This document shows positions 43,203 through 51,275 of a stretch of 64,000 nt of DNA, piece by piece. This stretch comes from Roseibacillus sp. (lineage in GTDB: Bacteria > Verrucomicrobiota > Verrucomicrobiia > Verrucomicrobiales > Akkermansiaceae): assembly GCA_002686085.1 (NCBI GenBank), contig NZAC01000011.1:106539-170538 (forward strand), in the 5' to 3' direction. The stretch's first letter is position 1. Every line of letters starts with the position of its first letter. Made by a program: the position numbers and the translations under genes. The notes below the pieces were generated by a model. That model saw only the letters and a program-made list of their open reading frames with translations. It was not told the DNA's origin and did not search any database.

Positions 43203-44605
43203 AGCTGGAGTTTCATTAATTCCTCCTGGATTGCCGGCGGCTCAAGCAGGTAGTGCCGACAGGGTATTGGCCTTTCCTCGGTTCTAGCACGGACGTCCGA
43301 CGCATCCCTGCAGAGGATCAGAGCCGTCATTTCCAGCCCCGTCATCGATAGGCGTCTCAGAAAATCTGCCCGAGCGAGACTCCACCCCGTAAACACCACG
43401 ATTCCTGCTGTCAGCCCTTCGCGGTGACTTATGAGGACCTTCTCCAGCTCTTCGAGACGCTCCTCCGGCTCTCCCCCGATCTCCGCAAGAGCCTTCATAA
43501 TGTTTTCCGACCGGCCAACCCCCTGCCCTTCCCGAACGACAACGGCCTCATCTTTCATCGTAACCAGATCCAGCGTATTATGGCTTGTGTCAATAGCCCT
43601 CGCAACCGAAGCCGCCACGGAAATGGAATCCTCCAGAAGATCCTCGTCTCCATGCTCTACAAAGTTATCGAGGATCAGCGCATAGTGTGGCAGTGACACA
43701 TCCTCAAATTCTCTCACAATAGGACGCCCGGTTCGTGCCCAACCCTTCCAGTGAATTCGGCGCATGGGATCTCCACTCCGATAATCTCGAATCCCGAGGA
43801 AGTCCCCTGATTGTCCAGCAGTAGTTGAAAGAGCATCTCCACCGTGCTCGACAGACGCCTGACCTGAAAATTTTATGGGGGCCAGACGGTAGTAGCGTGG
43901 GAATACTATAACACTATCATCCCCACTAAGCACTTTACGACAGCGCTGAAACAGGCCCAGGGGATCAGGCAGGCGAAGTCGCAGGTCGCTTAGTGGAATG
44001 AGGCCACGTTTTCGTGGAAGGAGCTCCATTCTCACTCTCACGGAATCACCACGATCAACCATCTTCTGGCCACTTCCTCTTACTCCTTCAAAGAGCAGCC
44101 GTCGTTCAAGTAACCAACGCCATCGGTAATACACAAAAAACCGGTCAAAAGCATTTCTTCGCTCCTCGCCAGGCTCTCCGATCCGCGCAAAACTCAAAAG
44201 GCTTGGTCTCGCATCTGGAGGCCATTCATCGAGAAAAAATCCCCTCACCGCATGCCGCCCTCTGTTTGTGACTGTCACAAAATAAGAAAAGCTCTCCCCA
44301 ACTGTCGCATATCTTGGCAACTCCCGTTCCACTATTAGACGTCCGCGACGACACCAAGCCCATCCCAGCGAAACCGCCAAGGCCCCCAGAATAAGGGAGA
44401 ACAGCTGGTAAAGAGTCGATTTGGAGAAGTCCACTCCAAGAATCGCAGTAAGCAGGAGCAGAGAAAGAATTCCCCAGCCTACAGGAGTAACCCTGCGGTT
44501 GAAAAACAGTGAGACGATCGACCCCAGGGAGTAACTCCGATAGAGAGCCCGATAGAACCATGAGACCTTGGGTGCCACTGGAAAGGCAGGGTTACGGCGA
44601 CTCAT
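43199..44605 (-). CDS. DUF58 domain protein
   Basis: The 468-aa protein has two membrane segments near the N-terminus (about 25-85) and an immunoglobulin-like region. It then shows the DUF58 signature GIRDYRSGDPMRRIHWKGWARTGRPIVREFE followed by a vWA-like domain (LILDNFVEHGDEDL). DUF58 proteins work with MoxR ATPases, probably by binding metal and clients through the vWA part. It is 35 bp after moxR and overlaps the transglutaminase start, as is normal in such operons. Confidence 0.9.
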   Translation of the reverse strand: MSRRNPAFPVAPKVSWFYRALYRSYSLGSIVSLFFNRRVTPVGWGILSLLLLTAILGVDFSKSTLYQLFSLILGALAVSLGWAWCRRGRLIVERELPRYATVGESFSYFVTVTNRGRHAVRGFFLDEWPPDARPSLLSFARIGEPGEERRNAFDRFFVYYRWRWLLERRLLFEGVRGSGQKMVDRGDSVRVRMELLPRKRGLIPLSDLRLRLPDPLGLFQRCRKVLSGDDSVIVFPRYYRLAPIKFSGQASVEHGGDALSTTAGQSGDFLGIRDYRSGDPMRRIHWKGWARTGRPIVREFEDVSLPHYALILDNFVEHGDEDLLEDSISVAASVARAIDTSHNTLDLVTMKDEAVVVREGQGVGRSENIMKALAEIGGEPEERLEELEKVLISHREGLTAGIVVFTGWSLARADFLRRLSMTGLEMTALILCRDASDVRARTEERPIPCRHYLLEPPAIQEELMKLQL

Positions 44606-44640
44606 TGACTACCCTTTTTTCTCTGAAGCCAGATACCATC

Positions 44641-45627
44641 TCAGGAGGGAACCGGAATATTCTGGAGTAATTCTTCGACAATCACACGGCCAGACCGCCC
44701 GGAGTATTCTGCCTCCGGTTCAACCACTAGCCGGTGGGCGATGACATCAACTGCAAGCTGCTGGATTGTCTCTGGCACAACAAAATCACGCCCCTCAAAG
44801 AGAGAGAGAGCTTGCGAGACTCGCATAAGAGCAAGAGAGGCGCGGGGGCTGGCTGCCAATCGGACCTCCTTGCATCCTCGGGTCGCAGAGACTACCGCCA
44901 CTATGTATTCCTTAATCTCCTCTGTAATTCGAACCTCGCGTGCCGCAGCTACAAGTCCCAGCAACTCTTCTCTGGTTAAGGCAGGCTCATGGCGGTCCAG
45001 AGGGTGATCATGTGTCTGACTGGAGATAATAGCCACCTCCTCCGAGGCAGCCACGTAACCAAGAGCGCACTGCATCGTAAATCGGTCCATCTGAGCCTCT
45101 GGAAGGGGATAGGTCCCCCGGAACTCCACCGGGTTCTGTGTAGCCACCACAAAAAAAAGCCCGTCCATTTTATAGAGCTTGCCATCTACAGTCGCCTGAC
45201 CCTCCGCCATGGCCTCCAGAAGTGCACTCTGGGTCCGTGGCGAAGCCCTGTTGATTTCATCCGCGAGAAGGATATCGGTGAATACAGGACCCGGCATAAA
45301 ACGAAATTCCCCACCCTTCTGGTCATACACGGAAACACCGAGTACATCCGAAGGAAGCAGATCAGGGGTGAACTGAATCCGTGAAAACTCTGCTCCACCA
45401 ACCGAGGCTGCTATGGCCTTGGCGAGAGTGGTTTTTCCAGTTCCCGGAAAGTCCTCGAGAAGGAGATGCCCCCCCGAAACGAGGCAACCCAACACTCTCC
45501 GGACCACAGGACCATGCCCCACGACGACTCTCCCAACGGACTCCTCCAATCGGCGGGCAGCCTTAAAGGCCTGCTCAAAACCACCACGGCTCAGGGCCCC
45601 TGGTCCATCGTGTTGCTCTTCATCCAT
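44641..45627 (-). CDS. MoxR family AAA+ ATPase
   Basis: The 328-aa protein has Walker A EDFPGTGKTTLAKA, Walker B LLADEINRASPRTQSALLEAM, sensor 1 VATQNPVEFRGTYPLPEAQMDRF and the lid helices at the end. These are the classical MoxR features. MoxR acts as a chaperone-type ATPase with DUF58/vWA partners encoded next door. Its first 37 bases overlap the preceding gene; no later ATG would keep the N-terminus. Confidence 0.93.
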   Translation of the reverse strand: MDEEQHDGPGALSRGGFEQAFKAARRLEESVGRVVVGHGPVVRRVLGCLVSGGHLLLEDFPGTGKTTLAKAIAASVGGAEFSRIQFTPDLLPSDVLGVSVYDQKGGEFRFMPGPVFTDILLADEINRASPRTQSALLEAMAEGQATVDGKLYKMDGLFFVVATQNPVEFRGTYPLPEAQMDRFTMQCALGYVAASEEVAIISSQTHDHPLDRHEPALTREELLGLVAAAREVRITEEIKEYIVAVVSATRGCKEVRLAASPRASLALMRVSQALSLFEGRDFVVPETIQQLAVDVIAHRLVVEPEAEYSGRSGRVIVEELLQNIPVPS

Positions 45628-47633
45628 GCGTCCAGATCAGTCTTACTCCGTGCAACATGTCTCTCAAAAAGCAATCGCACAAGAGCGCTCTCCTCTTCCT
45701 CAAGGAACAAGTCGATACGTTCCCAAACCCTCTCATTCAGGACTTCACGACCTTTATTTGTTGCGAGACGCAAACCCACATCTACCACGATGCGGGGACC
45801 CTCCTCGGTAGCGACCAGAAGATACATGGGATAACTCGGACTACTTCCCGGCCCAGAATCAACCCGGAGGGTGACTGCAGCCCAGCTTTTCCCTGACTGC
45901 ACGTGGACCTGATGGTCGAGAACTGCTGAACGCTTTGCTCCTCGATACTCATAGCTCATCCCGTTCAAGGCCTCCCACATACCATCGTTGGAATCGAGTA
46001 AGGCCCCACAGGAGAGCAGCTCCATGAGGTTTCCTTTCCGTATCAAGCTTCGGAACTTGCTCACCAGTTCACCTGCTTCTTCCGCACTGACCACTCCACC
46101 TTCCACTGGCGCAGCTTTCTCAAAGCGCCTCCGAAGGTCTGACGTCGCTTTTTCCATCAAATCCTCGCGCTGATTCTCAAAGCGGCGGTGCACTTCGGCT
46201 TGCTGCTCCTGACTGGCCTTACCTAATTTCGCAAAATTCCCGCCAGTAGTCACCCCAGGCGCTATTGACCAACCTTGCTTGTCCCGCATCAGGATCAGCG
46301 GATTGAGCTCCAGATGTTTGTCCTGCGCAGTAGATACAATCTGAAAAATGAGGGCTCCGGCATCTTCATGCTCAATCACATCCAACAAACTTCCATCAGA
46401 GGCAGCCTTCGCCTCTTGATGGAATTGGTTCCAGAATGCGCCGAGATACCGGTAAGCAGCACGCCTTTCTGGTTCAGAGAGCTCTGGGTTCCGATGAGCA
46501 AAACGCAGGAAGTCCCCGAGTGACCCTTTCCTCAGTATTTTCTCTATTTCCTCCGCAGCCGCCTTGATCGTGGCAGTCCTTAAGGGGGCATTCTGGGCCT
46601 CGAACTCCTCTTCAAACTTATTTTTCAGAGCGTCATCCTCGTCATAATTCTGGTCCCGAAGAAGCGCCCTGCGGAAAGTCTCCCGGCTTTCGTTGGAAAG
46701 ACGCAAGCCGCTTGGCAACTCGATAGTCCACCGCTTCCCGACATATAACAGAACAAAACGGATGAGGCTTACGGGCCTTCCGCGGCGTGGATCGAAGACA
46801 AGAAGCGAAACCTCGGCATCGAGATCATCACCCCCCTCCTCCTGAACCACCACCCGAACCACATCGTTCCTCGTCAGGAAGTGCCAGTATCCTCGACTGT
46901 CAAGGCCCTGCAAGCCAAGGGATACTACTCGCTGCAGGCGTCGTTTTTCCTCCGAAAGATCGCCCTCGAACTGACCAAGAAGGACCATCGCTGCTGGAAG
47001 ATCGCCCTTCTGGCAAGCCTCCGAGAATGCCTTCACCAGTTGACGGGGACTGACTGCGGCCTCCAAGGCTGCAGGCTCTGCCTCATCCATACGCGTTCGC
47101 AGGTCTTCCAGAACTTCATCTTCGAGAGCGCGCAACTTAACCAGCCTCTCCCTGCCCATCCATAATTCAAGAGCATCAGCTCGCTGCTCAAGAGCATTGT
47201 CAAAACCAAGATCCACATTATCAAAGCTCCCGGGAACCGGCGCCACCGCCCAACCATCAGCGCCTCTGTCCCGCAATCCGAGACCAAAGACATCCACCTC
47301 CAGCGGGTCCTGACTGCTTACCGCATTGATGGTGACCGCTGCCAGGTCGCCATCACGCTTTTCACTGGAGACCTTGAGGTCATAACGGTTGTTCCGGAGA
47401 TACCGACCGAGAAGCGCCAGACGCTGAGAGATCGCAGACCGGCGAACGGCTCCAGTATGACGTGACAGGACACTTCCTTTAAGAAGTTCGTTGGGTGTGG
47501 ACTGCTCATCACGGAGACCCATCATGAAGTTAAGAGCCGCCTCTCCGGGACCAGCCGCTCCCGAGGCGAAACCGGCTCCCAGCAGAAAAGCAATCGGGGG
47601 AACCAGTCGAACAAACCATGCGCTCCGCTTCAC
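45591..47633 (-). CDS. Exported hypothetical protein with repeated NTF2-like modules
   Basis: The 680-aa protein begins with a signal peptide (FVRLVPPIAFLLGAGFASGAAG). The rest looks like about four related alpha/beta modules of 130-170 residues. Each ends in a similar strand: DGWAVAPVPGSFDN, KRWTIELPSGLRL, QGWSIAPGVTTGGNF and PRIVVDVGLRLATNKG, the last being followed by ERIDLFLEEEE helices. Such strand endings are typical of NTF2/SnoaL-type folds. No enzyme motif is seen. It lies between a peptidase and moxR and overlaps both, so it is probably a periplasmic partner of the MoxR system. Confidence 0.6.
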   Translation of the reverse strand: MKRSAWFVRLVPPIAFLLGAGFASGAAGPGEAALNFMMGLRDEQSTPNELLKGSVLSRHTGAVRRSAISQRLALLGRYLRNNRYDLKVSSEKRDGDLAAVTINAVSSQDPLEVDVFGLGLRDRGADGWAVAPVPGSFDNVDLGFDNALEQRADALELWMGRERLVKLRALEDEVLEDLRTRMDEAEPAALEAAVSPRQLVKAFSEACQKGDLPAAMVLLGQFEGDLSEEKRRLQRVVSLGLQGLDSRGYWHFLTRNDVVRVVVQEEGGDDLDAEVSLLVFDPRRGRPVSLIRFVLLYVGKRWTIELPSGLRLSNESRETFRRALLRDQNYDEDDALKNKFEEEFEAQNAPLRTATIKAAAEEIEKILRKGSLGDFLRFAHRNPELSEPERRAAYRYLGAFWNQFHQEAKAASDGSLLDVIEHEDAGALIFQIVSTAQDKHLELNPLILMRDKQGWSIAPGVTTGGNFAKLGKASQEQQAEVHRRFENQREDLMEKATSDLRRRFEKAAPVEGGVVSAEEAGELVSKFRSLIRKGNLMELLSCGALLDSNDGMWEALNGMSYEYRGAKRSAVLDHQVHVQSGKSWAAVTLRVDSGPGSSPSYPMYLLVATEEGPRIVVDVGLRLATNKGREVLNERVWERIDLFLEEEESALVRLLFERHVARSKTDLDAWMKSNTMDQGP

Positions 47634-48718
47634 AATTCCTGATGAAAGCTATCCCGAGCCCGCAGAGACATCACGAAGCCGGCCATCAAGTTAATGGTAT
47701 TTTGGACATCGCCAAGATCGGCTGTCTCGACCACAGAGTGCATGCAACGGAGGGGGAGTGAAACAAGAGCACTTGGCACGCCCTCCCGCACCGTGAAGAT
47801 CTTATCAGTATCCGTACCGGTGAAACGGCTGGAGGCCTCATGCTGGATCGGAATTCTTTTCGAGCGAGCTACCTTTTCGAGTCGCTCAATCACCAGGGGG
47901 TGATTCGCTCCTCCATGGGTAAGAGTCGGTCCTCCCCCCAGTCTCACATGTCCATGCTGCGCATTATCAATACCCGGTGTATCAGTGGCATGGGTGACAT
48001 CCAGGCAGAGACTGACATCCGGCATGAGGCGATGGGTCGCCATCAGCGCACCATTCCCACCGATTTCCTCTTGCACCGCATTGAGACAGATCAAGCGGAA
48101 AGCTGTCTTTGCCTTCGCGGCTGCCACCTTCTTCATGACCTGCGCGATTATGAAGCCCCCAATCCTGTTATCAATGGCACGGCTCACCACTCTCTGCTTG
48201 GTCAATTCCATGGGCTCATCGGCGTAAACCGCCGGATGTCCAACCCGAATACCGAGACCCGCTACTTCGTTTGCAGAACTCGCTCCCACGTCAACCCATA
48301 GCTGATGAGCTCTCGGGGCCTTTTCATTGGCAAGATCACGCCGCAGATGAATCGCAGTATTTCCAATGATCCCAGCCACTTCCTTCTTATCACCAAAGAT
48401 ACGCAAACGACGACCACGAGCGGTTGCACTATCACTTCCTCCAAGGCGGTCAATTCGCAGGAACCCATCAGGCGTTACCTGTTTGACCATGTAGCCTATC
48501 TCATCAGCATGGGCTTCCAACATGACGCTCTTCTTTCCTTCCCCCAGAGTTCCCCACGTTGACCCGTAGGCATCGCACTCCACTACATCAGCTGTCTTCC
48601 CAAGATATCGCGCCCAAACCCTCTGGCCTGGCATCTCGAAACCCACCGGGCTCGGGGTCTGCAGCAACTCAAACAAAAAGTCCTTGTCTCTTCTGGTCAC
48701 GGGGCAACTCAAGCACAA
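47630..48718 (-). CDS. M42 family metallopeptidase
   Basis: The 362-aa protein shows M42 glutamyl-aminopeptidase motifs: VMLEAHADEIGYMV (HxD metal site), RAIDNRIGGFII (Asp metal ligand), CLNAVQEEIGGNGA (catalytic and metal Glu), LCLDVTHATDTPG and a late LRCMHSVVETAD (His). Cytoplasmic, it trims N-terminal residues from peptides. It starts the five-gene leftward operon and overlaps the next gene by ATGA. Confidence 0.92.
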   Translation of the reverse strand: MCLSCPVTRRDKDFLFELLQTPSPVGFEMPGQRVWARYLGKTADVVECDAYGSTWGTLGEGKKSVMLEAHADEIGYMVKQVTPDGFLRIDRLGGSDSATARGRRLRIFGDKKEVAGIIGNTAIHLRRDLANEKAPRAHQLWVDVGASSANEVAGLGIRVGHPAVYADEPMELTKQRVVSRAIDNRIGGFIIAQVMKKVAAAKAKTAFRLICLNAVQEEIGGNGALMATHRLMPDVSLCLDVTHATDTPGIDNAQHGHVRLGGGPTLTHGGANHPLVIERLEKVARSKRIPIQHEASSRFTGTDTDKIFTVREGVPSALVSLPLRCMHSVVETADLGDVQNTINLMAGFVMSLRARDSFHQEL

Positions 48719-48811
48719 CCTGACACGCCCGCAAATCCAGAAAAAGATCAGTATGATTCACGAATCACCTACATCTTCCGTTTTCACCGGTAAGCAGAGT
48801 CACCTTTAACA

Positions 48812-49663
48812 CTACGTCTTGATATCCCTGACCCTGAAAGCCATCCACCCAAGAACAAACAGAGTCAGATCAAGACCCACCAGAGCAGTATAGCTCTCTG
48901 CCAGCTTGGCCCACGAGATATTGTTCTCAAGGGCGAAGACCCAGTTACTCATCCGGTGGGTCAGTAAATGCTCCCGGTATGGGGCCATGAATGGAAGCAT
49001 CTGAAGGACCGAATCCACGAAAAGCACGCTGAGCGCCAGAATAGTGGCAGCCGCAGGCTTAATCTTGAGGCAGGAAAAAGCGAACCCGATCGAAGAGAGC
49101 GTGCACATGCTCAGACTGAGAAGGAGAAGGGCCAGGCAGAGCCGTCCAATGCCCGCACTCAACTCGGGGAAGAATGCAAAGACCTTGAGCTCATAATTCC
49201 ACACGAAAAGGCCTCCATCCCAGCCCAGAGCGATAGCCGACATCAAGTACCCTGAGATCCCTACAAACCAAACGAAGGTGAGGGTATAGACAAGAACCGC
49301 CACATATTTGATGGTAAGGACTCTGAGTCGGCTGATAGGCCGCGCCAGAACCATCCTGAGATTTCCGTCCTCACTTTCCTTAGCGACGATATCTCCGGAT
49401 ACAAGAGCAAGGTAGATCGCGCCAAGCATCGCCATGCTAAAGCCGATCATCCAGTAGGTCACAGTCAACGCTGAGTAATAGTGATCAACCTCCAGACCCG
49501 CATCTGAAAGAATCTTGGCCATTTCCTCCCTTGGCTTATCAAGGTGAAACACCCACAGAATCACCAGTTCGAGAATAAGGAATGCCCCATACCCGATGTA
49601 GGTCCGCCGGCGGGCGTAGAGCTTCTTCAACTCACTCCGAACCTGGATGAGAAAAAGACTCAT
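48812..49663 (-). CDS. ABC-2 type transporter permease
   Basis: This 283-aa protein has six hydrophobic segments. Its first cytoplasmic stretch (QVRSELKKLYARRRTYIGYG) and the loop ALVSGDIVAKESEDGNLRMVLARPISRLRVLTIKY are characteristic of ABC-2 membrane proteins of the NatB/CcmB-like exporter type. Substrate unknown. Its start overlaps the ATPase stop by ATGA, so the two form one exporter. Confidence 0.88.
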   Translation of the reverse strand: MSLFLIQVRSELKKLYARRRTYIGYGAFLILELVILWVFHLDKPREEMAKILSDAGLEVDHYYSALTVTYWMIGFSMAMLGAIYLALVSGDIVAKESEDGNLRMVLARPISRLRVLTIKYVAVLVYTLTFVWFVGISGYLMSAIALGWDGGLFVWNYELKVFAFFPELSAGIGRLCLALLLLSLSMCTLSSIGFAFSCLKIKPAAATILALSVLFVDSVLQMLPFMAPYREHLLTHRMSNWVFALENNISWAKLAESYTALVGLDLTLFVLGWMAFRVRDIKT

Positions 49664-50598
49664 GCCTCACCCTCCTCTCCGACGTCCCTGCTGCTCACCT
49701 CGAGATACACATCCTCAAGCGAGCGCCGGACCGGAGTAAGTTTCCGCAAGGCCACTCCAGCGCCGACAAGCTCACCTGCGACATCGGCAGGATCGGTCCC
49801 CTCAGGAAAAACCACCCTCGAGGAACCTTCTTCCTTCTTCCCTCCCAATCTCTGATAACACATCGCCGCTTGCGCAGATGGATCCGCCTCGATCTCGAGC
49901 GTCACCTGCTCGTCCGCGATTCCCCCGAGCCGGCCATCATAAACCTTTCTTCCCTGCCGAACGATTGCGACCCGGTCACACATCTGCTCCACCTCTGAAA
50001 GAAGGTGAGAATTGAAGAGCACGGTGATTCCCCGCGTTTCGCGAAGTCCAAGAATAAAGTCGCGGAACCACTTTATTCCCTCCGGATCGAGGCCGTCGGT
50101 AGGTTCATCAAGTAGCAGAAGGCGAGGTTCTGGAAGCAACGCCTGAGCAAGCGCCAGTCGCTGCCGCATGCCGTGGCTGTAGGTCGAAACCCGGGAATGG
50201 ATCCGATCCTTGAGGCCCACTTCCTCCACAACTCGAAGAGCGGCCTCTTTCTCAAACCCTCCGGAATAACTCATCAGGACCTTGAGATTATTCCAGCCGC
50301 TCAGGTAATCATAAAAAGCCGGGGATTCAAAAATTGCGCCAGCATACCGGAGAGCATTCGCCCTTTTGCGCTGCACGGACTGTCCTCCAATTTTCGCTTC
50401 ACCATGGTCGGGCTCCACCATGCCCAGCAAGATTCCCAAGGCCGTGCTTTTGCCCGCCCCATTATGTCCCAGCAGCCCAAATATCTCTCCCTCCCGGACT
50501 GTAAAGGAGAGGTCTCGTAGAGCCGGCTTTCCCCCAAACGACTTGGAGAGATTTGCGGCCTCGAGAATTACCCCGGGATCAGAATCACTTGTCACCAC
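49660..50598 (-). CDS. ABC transporter ATP-binding protein (exporter)
   Basis: The 312-aa protein has Walker A GLLGHGAGKST-like GHNGAGKSTAL, signature YSHGMRQRLALAQALL, Walker B LLLLDEPTDGLDP and the H-loop NSHLLSEVEQMCDR. The C-terminal 80 residues are the extra domain found in ABC-2-linked ATPases. It powers the downstream permease. It overlaps the preceding hypothetical gene by 14 bp. Confidence 0.93.
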   Translation of the reverse strand: MVTSDSDPGVILEAANLSKSFGGKPALRDLSFTVREGEIFGLLGHNGAGKSTALGILLGMVEPDHGEAKIGGQSVQRKRANALRYAGAIFESPAFYDYLSGWNNLKVLMSYSGGFEKEAALRVVEEVGLKDRIHSRVSTYSHGMRQRLALAQALLPEPRLLLLDEPTDGLDPEGIKWFRDFILGLRETRGITVLFNSHLLSEVEQMCDRVAIVRQGRKVYDGRLGGIADEQVTLEIEADPSAQAAMCYQRLGGKKEEGSSRVVFPEGTDPADVAGELVGAGVALRKLTPVRRSLEDVYLEVSSRDVGEEGEA

Positions 50599-51220
50599 GC
50601 GAACCCTCCCACTGTGGGATCCGCATCCGCTGGATCAGCTCTCCCGCAATCTCAATCAACTGGAGAAACTCCATGATTTCATCCGGCTCCTTCCCCTCCA
50701 TTGCAGCACGCCATCCGGTTTGTCCAATTCTCTCATGCTCTTCCGCGGCATTCAGGAGTTCGTAACTCTCCAGCAGATCGGGTGGCAACTCTTCCCGCGC
50801 TGCCTTCACTGCTCGCTTGACTAGCTTCCGGCGGCGCTCAGCGGGTAGACTGTCAAAAAGTATGATATAGGTATCCAGTCCCTCCAGCAGGCGAGCGACA
50901 AACACTTTTCGCTCCCCCGTCGACAATTTGGAATAGAATTGGCTCCTGAGTTCGCTGAGACGAACCTTGGTGTCAGGGTTGAACTCCTGCCGAGTGAGGT
51001 CCGAAACGACTTCTTCGATTCTCTTGCCCCGAATCTCTCTCTCTTTTCCAAAGGGCTCTTCCTTCTTCCCCGACCAGTCTCTGAATGCGCTTTCCTCGAC
51101 AACCTTGCCCAGGTTATCCGCCGTTCTCCTCATTCCCCGAAAGTAGCCCTGAGCAGCCACTACAAGTGTCCAGATCAACACACAGATCAGGATTCCACTG
51201 CTGAAGACACGAACTTTCAT
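50585..51220 (-). CDS. Membrane-anchored hypothetical helical protein
   Basis: The 211-aa protein has one N-terminal hydrophobic segment (VFSSGILICVLIWTLVVAAQGYF) and then a charged, mostly helical region without cysteines or known motifs. It lies 55 bp after murJ and overlaps the ABC ATPase gene, suggesting co-expression with the exporter. Not recognised. Confidence 0.6.
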   Translation of the reverse strand: MKVRVFSSGILICVLIWTLVVAAQGYFRGMRRTADNLGKVVEESAFRDWSGKKEEPFGKEREIRGKRIEEVVSDLTRQEFNPDTKVRLSELRSQFYSKLSTGERKVFVARLLEGLDTYIILFDSLPAERRRKLVKRAVKAAREELPPDLLESYELLNAAEEHERIGQTGWRAAMEGKEPDEIMEFLQLIEIAGELIQRMRIPQWEGSRGDK

Positions 51221-51275
51221 TAATTGAACGCAAGAAACCTAGGCTTCATGACCTTTCTCGCAACCGCGATTTTCA

